From an uncultured Oscillospiraceae bacterium (GTDB taxonomy: Bacteria > Bacillota > Clostridia > Oscillospirales > Oscillospiraceae), in NCBI GenBank assembly GCA_934622035.1, contig CAKTVG010000004.1:62001-126000 (forward strand): a stretch of 64,000 nucleotides of DNA, read 5' to 3'. A program made the position numbers and the translations under genes. Of the stretch, positions 57,798 to 64,000 are shown one piece after another (the stretch's first letter is position 1; every line of letters starts with the position of its first letter). The notes beneath the pieces are model-generated. The model searched no databases and was not told where the DNA came from. It was given only the letters and a program-made list of their open reading frames with translations.

Positions 57798-59090
57798 ATG
57801 GAATATCAAATGAAGCTCACGCCGGAGCAGCAGGAAATCCTGAACGGCTCCCGCGGCGACACCATGGCGAAGGTCATGCAGACGCTCGTCCGCTACGGCG
57901 AGCTGTTCGGCGCGGACGAAATGGTTCCCGTGACCAGCAAGTATAACCATCTGGTGACCTCCTTCGGCCTGAAGGCCCTTGGCCCGGTTTATCACCTGAT
58001 GGAGCAGCTGCTCGATGCCGGCGCGGTCTCTGCGCAGAAGTTCTCTGCCGACCCGCGGCCGCTGGATCCGAAGGTTCCCAGCAGCTTCCTGCAAAATTTT
58101 GTGTTCAATCATTTCATGTATACACGACAGGACTACTATGAAAAGCAGCTCGGCAAGCTGGGCCTGATGGATCCGGATGCCTTCACCTGCACCTGCTACA
58201 TGGATGAGGTCGGCAATACGCCCGGCTTCGGCGAAGTGCTTTCGTGGTCGGAATCTTCGGCGGTCGTCTACGCGAACTCCGTCCTCGGCGCGCGCTGCAA
58301 CCGCAATTCCGGCATCATCGATCTGATGGGCTCCATCGTCGGCTATGTTCCCTCCTTCGGCCTTTTGAAGGATGAAGGACGGCGCGCGAGCTGGATCGTC
58401 GAGGTCCGCACGACGAAGAAGCCGGAAGCACAGCTGCTCGGCTCCGCCATCGGCATGAAGGTCATGGAGGACGTGCCCTTCATCCGCGGCCTTGACCGCT
58501 GGCTGGGCGGAACGCTCGACGATGCGGCAAAGACCTATCTGAAGGATTTCGGCGCAGCAACCGCCTCCAACGGCGCAGTTGGCCTGTATCACGTGGAAAA
58601 CATCACGCCGGAGGCGGTCAAGTACGGGCAGGCGCTTGTGCGAGAGGATGCGCAGGTCTATGTGATCGACGACACCGAGCTTCAGCGCGTTTATGACAGC
58701 TACCCCGTGATCTGGAAAAAGAAGGACGCCAAGCCGAAGCTCTGCTTCATGGGCTGCCCGCACATGAGCCTGGAGCAGCTGATTTCCTGGACAGAGCGCG
58801 TGGAGGCAGGCCTGAAGGCCGCCGGGAACAGCCGCGTAGTCATTCCCACCGTCTTTACCGCAGCCCCCGCCGTGCTAAAGAAATTCCAGAGCACGCCCTA
58901 TGCCGCCCGGCTGGAGAAGACCGGTGTCATTACCAGCTACATCTGCCCGCTGATGTACATGAATAACCCGCTCAGCACCAGCATGCCCGTGATTACCTCC
59001 AGCAATAAGCTGCGCACCTACACGAGCGCGCGCTACTATACGGACGACGAGATTCTTGAACAGATCACGAGAGGAGGAAGCAAGGCATGA
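57798..59090 (+). CDS. aconitase X (AcnX) catalytic large subunit
   Basis: 430 residues, DUF521/AcnX large-subunit family. Family stretches seen are GSRGDTMAKVMQTLVRYGELF, FTCTCYMDEVGNTPGFGE (Cys ligands), LGARCNRNSGIIDL, CFMGCPHMSLEQLI and ITSYICPLMYMNN. AcnX proteins are aconitase-fold dehydratases; bacterial members act as cis-3-hydroxy-L-proline dehydratases and archaeal ones as phosphomevalonate dehydratase. GAAAGGGGAG precedes the ATG. It overlaps the small-subunit gene by four bases, so the two form one enzyme. The exact substrate is not determined. Confidence 0.85.
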   Translation: MEYQMKLTPEQQEILNGSRGDTMAKVMQTLVRYGELFGADEMVPVTSKYNHLVTSFGLKALGPVYHLMEQLLDAGAVSAQKFSADPRPLDPKVPSSFLQNFVFNHFMYTRQDYYEKQLGKLGLMDPDAFTCTCYMDEVGNTPGFGEVLSWSESSAVVYANSVLGARCNRNSGIIDLMGSIVGYVPSFGLLKDEGRRASWIVEVRTTKKPEAQLLGSAIGMKVMEDVPFIRGLDRWLGGTLDDAAKTYLKDFGAATASNGAVGLYHVENITPEAVKYGQALVREDAQVYVIDDTELQRVYDSYPVIWKKKDAKPKLCFMGCPHMSLEQLISWTERVEAGLKAAGNSRVVIPTVFTAAPAVLKKFQSTPYAARLEKTGVITSYICPLMYMNNPLSTSMPVITSSNKLRTYTSARYYTDDEILEQITRGGSKA

Positions 59091-59533
59091 AAAAGACCTT
59101 TCAAGGCAGAGTTGTTGCGGCAGGACATGTGACCGCTGAGGCGTTGGTTTCCCACGGCGGTCTGAACACCCTCGCATCCTTTCAGAAGGCGCTGCAATTT
59201 GGCGATAAGAAGGCAACCTGCGGCGATCAGAACAACCCCGATCTTTACGGCAAGCAGATGCTTGGCAAGGCGCTGTGCCTGCCGCGCACCATCGGCTCGA
59301 CCACCGGCGGTCTGGTGCTGTACTGCGCCTGCTCCATGGGCCGCAATCCTGCGTGTATGCTTTTCTCCGAGTCCATCGACTCTCTTGCCGCCGCCGGTGC
59401 AATTCTCTCCGACGTGTGGCTTGAGGGTGAAAACATGCCGGTCATTGATACGCTGGGGGAGGAATTCCTTGCTTATGTCAAGGACGGGATGAAAATCACA
59501 GTCTCCGAGGACGGCCTGGTAACGGTTGAGTAA
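59087..59533 (+). CDS. aconitase X small (swivel) subunit
   Basis: 148 residues, DUF126. The swivel-domain pattern is seen: GRVVAAGHVTAEALVSHGGL near the start, then GKALCLPRTIGSTTGGLVLY and NMPVIDTLGEEFLAYVKDGM at the end. Together with the large subunit it forms the AcnX dehydratase. The ATG overlaps the preceding stop (ATGA). Followed by a long hairpin shared with the convergent tRNA gene. Reconstituted type II enzymes need both subunits. Confidence 0.85.
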   Translation: MKKTFQGRVVAAGHVTAEALVSHGGLNTLASFQKALQFGDKKATCGDQNNPDLYGKQMLGKALCLPRTIGSTTGGLVLYCACSMGRNPACMLFSESIDSLAAAGAILSDVWLEGENMPVIDTLGEEFLAYVKDGMKITVSEDGLVTVE

Positions 59534-59559
59534 AGCTAGGATATTCCAAATGAAACAGC

Positions 59560-59596
59560 AAAATCGGTAAGCATCTGACGATGCTTACCGATTTTT
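59560..59596. terminator. bidirectional terminator, aconitase-X / tRNA-Leu
   Basis: A 16-bp perfect stem (AAAATCGGTAAGCATC and complement) with a 4-base loop. The plus strand runs into T. It also abuts the 3' end of the minus-strand tRNA. Confidence 0.8.
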
Positions 59597-59680
59597 GGTG
59601 CGGGCATGGGGACTTGAACCCCAACGCATTGCTGCACAGGAACCTAAATCCTGCATGTCTGCCAATTCCATCATGCCCGC
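59596..59680 (-). tRNA. tRNA-Leu (anticodon UAG)
   Basis: 85 nt. Acceptor GCGGGCA/TGCCCGC with encoded CCA, D arm with TTGGCAGAC, anticodon stem CAGGA/TCCTG with loop TTTAGGT (anticodon TAG), long variable arm of the leucine type, and T arm GGGGTTCAAGTCCCC. It reads CUA and related Leu codons. It has its own promoter and is followed by a shared terminator. Confidence 0.97.
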
Positions 59681-59690
59681 CGATAGCTGT

Positions 59691-59719
59691 ATTTTACCAT
59701 TTTGGCTGCGGGCTGTCAA
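59691..59719 (-). promoter_or_regulatory. sigma-A promoter of tRNA-Leu
   Basis: On the minus strand TTGACA, 17 bases, TAAAAT, ending 10 bases before the mature tRNA. Confidence 0.8.
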
Positions 59720-59775
59720 GTGTGGCGCGGAATTGCCGGAAAAACAGAAATGTGTAAACAAATTGTGAAGACCTC

Positions 59776-59803
59776 TTGCAAATTCAGAAAACTGCGTTAT
59801 AAT
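59776..59803 (+). promoter_or_regulatory. sigma-A promoter of htpG
   Basis: TTGCAA, 16 bases, TATAAT, immediately upstream of the CIRCE operator. Confidence 0.85.
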
Positions 59804-59807
59804 AGCG

Positions 59808-59834
59808 TTAGCACTCAAGCATAGCGAGTGCCAG
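59808..59834 (+). promoter_or_regulatory. CIRCE operator (HrcA binding site)
   Basis: TTAGCACTC, 9 bases, GAGTGCCAG. The canonical element is TTAGCACTC-N9-GAGTGCTAA, so the left arm is perfect and the right arm differs at two positions. It sits over the transcription start of htpG. Confidence 0.92.
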
Positions 59835-59866
59835 AATAACGGAACAGACAAAAGGAAGTTGACATT

Positions 59867-61759
59867 ATGGCGAAAAAGCAGTTCAAGGCAGAGTCCCAAC
59901 GTCTGCTGGATCTGATGATCAATTCTATTTATACCCACCGGGAGATTTTCCTTCGCGAGCTGATCTCCAACGCCTCTGACGCCATCGACAAGCTGGCGTA
60001 TCTGTCTCTGACGGATGAATCCGTCGGCCTGAATCGGAGCGACTTTGCAATCACGCTGACCGCGGACAAGGACGCCGGAACCCTGACCGTTTCCGATAAC
60101 GGCATCGGCATGACGCGCGAGGAGATGGAGTCTAACCTCGGCACTATCGCACACAGCGGCTCTCTCGGCTTCAAGCAGGAGATGGAAAAGAAGGACGAGA
60201 TCGATATCATCGGTCAGTTTGGCGTCGGTTTCTACTCTGCGTTTATGGTTGCGGAAAAGGTGACGGTCGTTTCCAGAAAGTTCGGCACGGAGGAGGCCTG
60301 GAAATGGGAGTCCACCGGCGCGGACGGCTATACCATCACTACCTGTGAGCGCGGTGTTGCCGGTACGGATGTGATCATGACGCTGAAAAAGGACACCGAG
60401 GATGAGAAATACTCCGAGTATCTGTCAGAGTACAAGCTCCGCGGCCTTGTCCGCAAGTATTCGGACTATATCCGCTATCCCATCCGCATGGAGGTTGAGA
60501 CCTCGCGTCCGACGGAGGAAACCAAGGATTCCGACAAGCCGGAATACGAAACGGTTCGCGAAATGCAGACCCTCAATTCCATGGTGCCCGTCTGGCAGAA
60601 AAACAAGAAGGACGTTACCGAGGAGGAGTACGACAGCTTCTATCGTGAGAAATTCTTTGACTTTGAAAAGCCGCTGAGCGTGCTGCATCTGTCCGTGGAA
60701 GGCGCAGTGACCTATAAGGCACTGCTGTACATCCCGGCAAAGGCGCCCTATGATTTCTATACAAAGGATTACAAGGCCGGTTTGCAGCTCTATTCCTCCG
60801 GCGTGATGATCATGGAAAACTGCGCGGATCTCCTGCCGGAGTATTTCCGCTTTGTCCGCGGCGTTGTGGACACGCAGGATCTGAGCCTGAACATCAGCCG
60901 CGAAATGCTCCAGCATACGCGTGAGTTGAAATTCATTGCCAATAATCTGGAAAAGAAGATCAAGGCAGAGCTGGAGAAAATGCTCGAAAACGACCGTGAG
61001 AAGTACGAGAAGTTTTATGCCGCCTTTGGCCGCCAGCTGAAGTTTGGCGTCGTCTCGGACTATGGCATACACAAGGAGCAGCTTCAGAACCTGATCGAAT
61101 TCCGGTCCGACAAGCAGGGCAAGCTCGTCACACTGAAGGAATACTGCGCAGCAATGCCGGAGTCACAGAAGCATATTTACTTTGCCACGGGCAGCAGTGT
61201 GGAGCATCTTTCCAAGCTGCCTCAGACTGCAATGCTCCGTGAACGCGGCTTTGACGTGCTGCTTCTGACCGAACAGGTGGACGAATTCATCCCGCAGACG
61301 CTGCAAAAGTACGACGAGCACGAGTTCCGCAACATTCTCACCGACGACCTTGAGCTGGCGACAGACGAGGAGAAAAAGGCGAACGAAGAAAAGGCGGAGG
61401 AGTTCAAGGACTGCCTGACCTTTATGAAGGACACGCTCGGCGAGCGCGTGAAGGAGGTTCGCGTTTCCGGCGACCTCGGCGCACATGCCGTGACTATGGT
61501 TCCCGATGGCGGTATGAGCTTCGAAATGGAAAAGTACTTCCATGCGATGGATCCGAACTCCGATTATCACTGCGGCAGAATTCTCGAGGTCAATCCGGCG
61601 CATCCGGTGCTGGCGCGCCTGCGCGGCTGCATTGCAGACGACGCTGAGACGGCGAAAAAGCTGACGGAGCTGCTGTATGCACAGGGCCTGCTGATGGCAG
61701 GACTTCCGCTGGAGGATCCGACGGCGTATACCGATCTGGTCTGCGGCTTTATTCAGTGA
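59867..61759 (+). CDS. htpG: molecular chaperone HtpG (Hsp90)
   Basis: 630 residues, normal length. An N-terminal GHKL ATPase (LIANA-like ISNASDAIDKLAYLSL, DNGIGMTREEMESNLGTIAHSG, GQFGVGFYSAFMV), a middle domain (LDFEKPLSVLHL-like region, NISREMLQ) and a C-terminal dimerisation domain. HtpG refolds clients under heat and other stress. AAGGAAG precedes the ATG. Control by CIRCE/HrcA is clear. Ended by a strong terminator. Placing htpG under HrcA is not universal in Firmicutes (B. subtilis htpG is not HrcA-controlled). Confidence 0.96.
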   Translation: MAKKQFKAESQRLLDLMINSIYTHREIFLRELISNASDAIDKLAYLSLTDESVGLNRSDFAITLTADKDAGTLTVSDNGIGMTREEMESNLGTIAHSGSLGFKQEMEKKDEIDIIGQFGVGFYSAFMVAEKVTVVSRKFGTEEAWKWESTGADGYTITTCERGVAGTDVIMTLKKDTEDEKYSEYLSEYKLRGLVRKYSDYIRYPIRMEVETSRPTEETKDSDKPEYETVREMQTLNSMVPVWQKNKKDVTEEEYDSFYREKFFDFEKPLSVLHLSVEGAVTYKALLYIPAKAPYDFYTKDYKAGLQLYSSGVMIMENCADLLPEYFRFVRGVVDTQDLSLNISREMLQHTRELKFIANNLEKKIKAELEKMLENDREKYEKFYAAFGRQLKFGVVSDYGIHKEQLQNLIEFRSDKQGKLVTLKEYCAAMPESQKHIYFATGSSVEHLSKLPQTAMLRERGFDVLLLTEQVDEFIPQTLQKYDEHEFRNILTDDLELATDEEKKANEEKAEEFKDCLTFMKDTLGERVKEVRVSGDLGAHAVTMVPDGGMSFEMEKYFHAMDPNSDYHCGRILEVNPAHPVLARLRGCIADDAETAKKLTELLYAQGLLMAGLPLEDPTAYTDLVCGFIQ

Positions 61760-61768
61760 GCAGCATAG

Positions 61769-61804
61769 AAAATCCCGGAAAGCGCTTGCTTTCCGGGATT
61801 TTTT
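61769..61804 (+). terminator. rho-independent terminator after htpG
   Basis: A 13-bp perfect stem (AATCCCGGAAAGC and complement) with a GCTT loop, then T6. Confidence 0.9.
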
Positions 61805-61816
61805 GTGTAATGTGGG

Positions 61817-62074
61817 TTATTTTTCCTGCTGCTCTTTTGCAGCCTGCAATGCCTGTGCCAGCTGATCTGGGCAGGAGGTGGGCTTCATGCCGCACTTTAC
61901 GCCCTTGAGGCGCGCGATAACCTCGTCCACGTTCATACCGTTGGCCAGAAGCGCGACGCCCTGCGTGTTGCCGCTGCAGCCGCCGATGAAGCGAATGTTG
62001 GAAACGGTGTCGCCGTCCAGGTCGAAGAGAATCCGGCTGGCGCAGACGCCGTGTGTCTTGTACTCATACTGCAT
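61817..62074 (-). CDS. TSCPD-domain small protein
   Basis: 85 residues. The family-defining TSCPD motif is near the C-terminus (GMKPTSCPDQLAQAL), with a ribonucleotide-reductase-tail-like beta pattern before it (FIGGCSGNTQGVALLANGM). This small domain is related to the C-terminal region of NrdJ-type reductases. Function as a free protein is unknown. The ATG at 62074 has GAGAGG 8 bases upstream; a TTG two codons earlier is less likely. Monocistronic with its own promoter. Confidence 0.87.
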   Translation of the reverse strand: MQYEYKTHGVCASRILFDLDGDTVSNIRFIGGCSGNTQGVALLANGMNVDEVIARLKGVKCGMKPTSCPDQLAQALQAAKEQQEK

Positions 62075-62105
62075 ATGCAATGCCTCTCTTTCTTAATCTG
62101 TTTTC

Positions 62106-62134
62106 AGTATAGCAGAAAAATATGAACTTTTCAA
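62106..62134 (-). promoter_or_regulatory. sigma-A promoter of TSCPD gene
   Basis: On the minus strand TTGAAA, 17 bases, TATACT. Confidence 0.75.
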
Positions 62135-62188
62135 CCGCGCTGCGGATTTTTCGGGCATACTAGCAGCAAATATGCTGGGAGGTACAAA

Positions 62189-62878
62189 ATGGAGGAAGAA
62201 AAGAATCCGTCGCAGGAGAGAATTGAGGAGCTGGGCGCCGGGCTGATGAAAACGGGGCGCGGAACGGTGTACACCCTAACGGTCATCGGTCAGATTGAGG
62301 GACACCAGGTGCAGCCGGAAACCGTAAAAACAACAAAATATGAGCATGTTCTGCCGCTGCTGGCGACGATAGAGGAGAGCGAGGAGATCGACGGACTGCT
62401 GCTCCTTTTGAATACCGTGGGCGGCGACATTGAGGCAGGGCTTGCCATTTCCGAGCTGATCGCAGGCATGCGCAAGCCGACGGTATCGCTGGTGCTTGGC
62501 GGCGGGCATTCCATCGGCATTCCGCTCGCAGTTTCGGCAAAGAAGAGCTTTATTGCGCCCTCGGCCAGCATGATGATTCATCCGGTGCGAACCTGCGGCG
62601 TTGTGGTCGGATCGCCGGTAACCTATCACTATTTTCAGAGAATCCAGGAGCAAATCACGGATTTTGTCACGGCGAATTCAAAAATTACCAAGGAAAAGTT
62701 TACGCAGTATATGATGGCGACCGGGCAGATCGCAACGGATGTCGGAACGATCGTCTATGGCAGGGAAGCGGTGGAAAGCGGCCTGATCGACAGCCTTGGC
62801 AGTCTGCACGATGCGCTCGACGCGCTGCACAAGATGATTTCCAGGAAAAAGCGCCCGCAAAACACACAGAAGGGATAG
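62189..62878 (+). CDS. tepA: ClpP-family protease (TepA-like)
   Basis: 229 residues. ClpP/crotonase-like fold: VGGDIEAGLAISELIAGM, GGGHSIGIPLAVSAKK with the Ser nucleophile and SASMMIHPVR with the His. This is the translocation-enhancing protein TepA group, self-standing ClpP homologues in Firmicutes. In B. subtilis tepA lies close to spoIIIE; here an FtsK/SpoIIIE gene starts about 970 bases downstream, supporting the call. GGGAGGT is close to the ATG. Its role in secretion or peptide degradation is not resolved for the family. Confidence 0.85.
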   Translation: MEEEKNPSQERIEELGAGLMKTGRGTVYTLTVIGQIEGHQVQPETVKTTKYEHVLPLLATIEESEEIDGLLLLLNTVGGDIEAGLAISELIAGMRKPTVSLVLGGGHSIGIPLAVSAKKSFIAPSASMMIHPVRTCGVVVGSPVTYHYFQRIQEQITDFVTANSKITKEKFTQYMMATGQIATDVGTIVYGREAVESGLIDSLGSLHDALDALHKMISRKKRPQNTQKG

Positions 62879-62904
62879 AAATTTTGTCCGGAGTATGCTA
62901 TAAT
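62876..62904 (+). promoter_or_regulatory. sigma-A promoter, UppP-like/FtsK region
   Basis: TAGAAA, 17 bases, TATAAT. The -35 overlaps the tepA stop codon. A perfect 16-bp palindrome (CTGCGCCATGGCGCAG, about 62924-62939) lies in the following leader. Confidence 0.6.
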
Positions 62905-62989
62905 ATTCGTTACTGTAGACGTCCTGCGCCATGGCGCAGATACATAGGAGAGTGGTGCAGCCGGACTTTGCCGCGCTGCAAGTGAAGGT

Positions 62990-63820
62990 ATGAAAATCTG
63001 GGAAGCAATTCTTTACGGCATCATCGGCGGCCTGACCGAGGTTTTGCCTGTCTCCTTTGCGGGGCATGCCGCGCTGCTGCGCGGCGCGTTCAACCTGTCC
63101 TCGCTGAACGAGGGGGCGGGCTTATACGTGCGTGCGGCAATTTGTCTCGGCGTGCTGCTGGCGGCCATGATTGCGTTCCGATCGGAGTTTTTCGGCGCCG
63201 GACGGGAAATGCTCGCTCTGCGCGGCGGACGAAAGCGCCGGAAGCATGGCAGCCCGATGCGGCGCGGCCTGTTTATGGGTGCAGCAGCGCTGCTGCCGTG
63301 GCTGATTTCCTTTGTGTTTACCGCTCATGCTGAGCGTGTGGAGCGCCTGTTATATGTTGCGCTCTTTTTTGTGGCAAACGGCCTGATTCTTTATTTCGGC
63401 AGCCGGGCGCTGCCAGGCCTGAAGGACGAAAAAAACGTCACGCTGCCGGATGCCCTGCTCAACGGAGTCTGCCGCCTGCCCTGCGTGTTTCCGGGATTGT
63501 CGCCCGTCGCGGCGTCTCTGAGCGCGGGACGCCTGTGCGGCCTGTCCGACGGATATAATCTTCGCCAGTGCTACGGCGTTTTGGCCGCCTATCAGGCAGC
63601 GGCTTTTCTGTACCGGCTGATCCGCGCCATCGCGTTCGGCAGCTTTTCCGGCATGGTCCTTTGGATGATGCTGATTGCTGCCGCGCTGGCAACCGTGGCC
63701 GGCTATCTTGCAATTCAGTATTTCCGCTATCTGCTGCACAAGCAAAAGTTCGGTATTTTTTCCTATTACTGTTGGGAAGCGGCGGCAATCTGCCTGATTG
63801 TTGCGCTGATCAATGCCTGA
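62990..63820 (+). CDS. degenerate UppP/BacA-like undecaprenyl-diphosphatase family protein
   Basis: 276 residues with eight hydrophobic segments. Two re-entrant motifs of UppP are recognisable but altered: GIIGGLTEVLPVSFAGHAAL (usual EGLTEFLPVSSTGH; the first Glu is Gly) and CVFPGLSPVAASLSAGRLCG (usual PGTSRSG; the catalytic Arg is Pro). Genuine UppP recycles the lipid carrier of cell-wall synthesis and needs those residues, so this member may be a regulator or have changed chemistry. The ATG has GAAGG very close upstream. It lies 25 bases before the FtsK gene. Confidence 0.8.
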   Translation: MKIWEAILYGIIGGLTEVLPVSFAGHAALLRGAFNLSSLNEGAGLYVRAAICLGVLLAAMIAFRSEFFGAGREMLALRGGRKRRKHGSPMRRGLFMGAAALLPWLISFVFTAHAERVERLLYVALFFVANGLILYFGSRALPGLKDEKNVTLPDALLNGVCRLPCVFPGLSPVAASLSAGRLCGLSDGYNLRQCYGVLAAYQAAAFLYRLIRAIAFGSFSGMVLWMMLIAAALATVAGYLAIQYFRYLLHKQKFGIFSYYCWEAAAICLIVALINA

Positions 63821-63845
63821 TTCCGGGAAAAGTGAGGAAGTAATT

Positions 63846-64000
63846 ATGGCAAATAAATCGAAAAAGCAAAAGCGTCCCTCTCAGGCGGAGAAGCAGACGG
63901 TCAAAAAACGTCCGCAGAATCAGAACCGCCGGGAAATCTGGGCCATCGTCTGCATTCTTCTGACGGTGTTTTCCATCATCTGCTGCTTCAACATCGACGC
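63846..64000 (+). CDS. FtsK/SpoIIIE-family DNA translocase, N-terminus only
   Basis: About 51 residues to the window edge: a basic, Lys/Gln-rich cytoplasmic start (ANKSKKQKRPSQAEK) and the first membrane helix (IWAIVCILLTVFSIICCF). This is the typical start of FtsK/SpoIIIE translocases, which pump DNA at the septum; the motor domain is outside. GAGGAAG is 6 bases before the ATG. Position after a TepA-like gene agrees with the B. subtilis order. Identification is moderate because only the start is visible. Confidence 0.75.
   Translation, partial: MANKSKKQKRPSQAEKQTVKKRPQNQNRREIWAIVCILLTVFSIICCFNID

Noticed and set aside
55705..57798. 697-codon minus-strand frame opposite the flavin reductase
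   Set aside because: The plus strand carries FMN, Fe-S and FAD motifs with an ideal ribosome binding site. The antisense frame is a product of high third-position GC.
1..64000. Prophage, transposase, IS ends or integrase
   Set aside because: No integrase, transposase or structural phage motif was seen on either strand. The small zinc-ribbon and Lar-like genes alone do not support a mobile element.

Overview
The window looks like chromosome from a moderately GC-rich, spore-forming anaerobic Firmicute of class Clostridia, most likely Oscillospirales (Ruminococcaceae/Oscillospiraceae-like). The evidence is an alpha/beta small acid-soluble spore protein, an NfnAB electron-bifurcating pair, an L27 with a cleavable N-terminus beside the Prp protease, a CIRCE-controlled htpG, an OLE RNA/OapA locus in the dxs-tlyA-nadK-argR-recN operon, and consistent sigma-A promoters (TTGACA-17-TATAAT) with strong GGAGG ribosome binding sites. 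No phage, IS element or CRISPR array was found. The lineage call is inference; no 16S rRNA is present.

Region by region. 0-7.8 kb: two tandem COG0523 (CobW-type) metallochaperone GTPases, one with a large His/Asp/Glu/Cys metal-binding insert, then an LTA-synthase-like phosphoglycerol transferase, an aminotransferase, a MATE exporter, an MFS transporter and a small zinc-ribbon protein. 7.8-11.2 kb: a decaying LytTR-regulator/ABC-transporter locus with several frameshifts, an in-frame stop and an internal deletion. 11.3-22.8 kb: a spore protein, then a minus-strand exopolysaccharide control operon (CapD/FlaA1-like dehydratase, PHP tyrosine phosphatase, Ig-like membrane protein, two fused BY-kinases) that ends in an ER-type (SipW-like) signal peptidase and an ABC exporter. 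Divergent from it lie a miniature sortase substrate, a class B sortase and an LCP ligase. 22.8-31.6 kb: a 1787-residue secreted GH20-family protein, an 80-residue Cys-containing peptide, a lipoprotein, an HprK-like kinase, a radical SAM/SPASM maturase and a PqqD-like recognition protein. Together with the peptidase and ABC exporter at 11.7-14 kb these resemble the parts list of a peptide-modification (RiPP-like) system.

31.6-43 kb: MATE transporter, second LCP protein, tRNA editing and GluQRS genes, NfnAB, CBS protein, NusG-II/ApbE pair, and the rplU-prp-rpmA-GNAT-obg cluster with an L21 leader. 43-47.5 kb: a cobalamin-riboswitch-controlled minus-strand operon encoding a DUF4430 surface protein, EcfT and an unusual EcfA-EcfA-S triple fusion, read as a vitamin B12 (corrinoid) uptake system. 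47.9-54.8 kb: OLE RNA (about 606 nt, closed by a terminal GGTGGC/GCCACC helix), oapA, dxs, tlyA, nadK, argR and recN. 55-64 kb: a zinc-ribbon membrane protein, an old-yellow-enzyme reductase with the two aconitase-X subunits, tRNA-Leu(UAG), htpG with CIRCE, a TSCPD protein, a TepA-like ClpP-family protein, a degenerate UppP-like protein and the start of an FtsK/SpoIIIE translocase.

Start codons were chosen from Shine-Dalgarno position and promoter position, so several differ from the longest open frame. Family names are recognised from motifs by eye; no database search was run.
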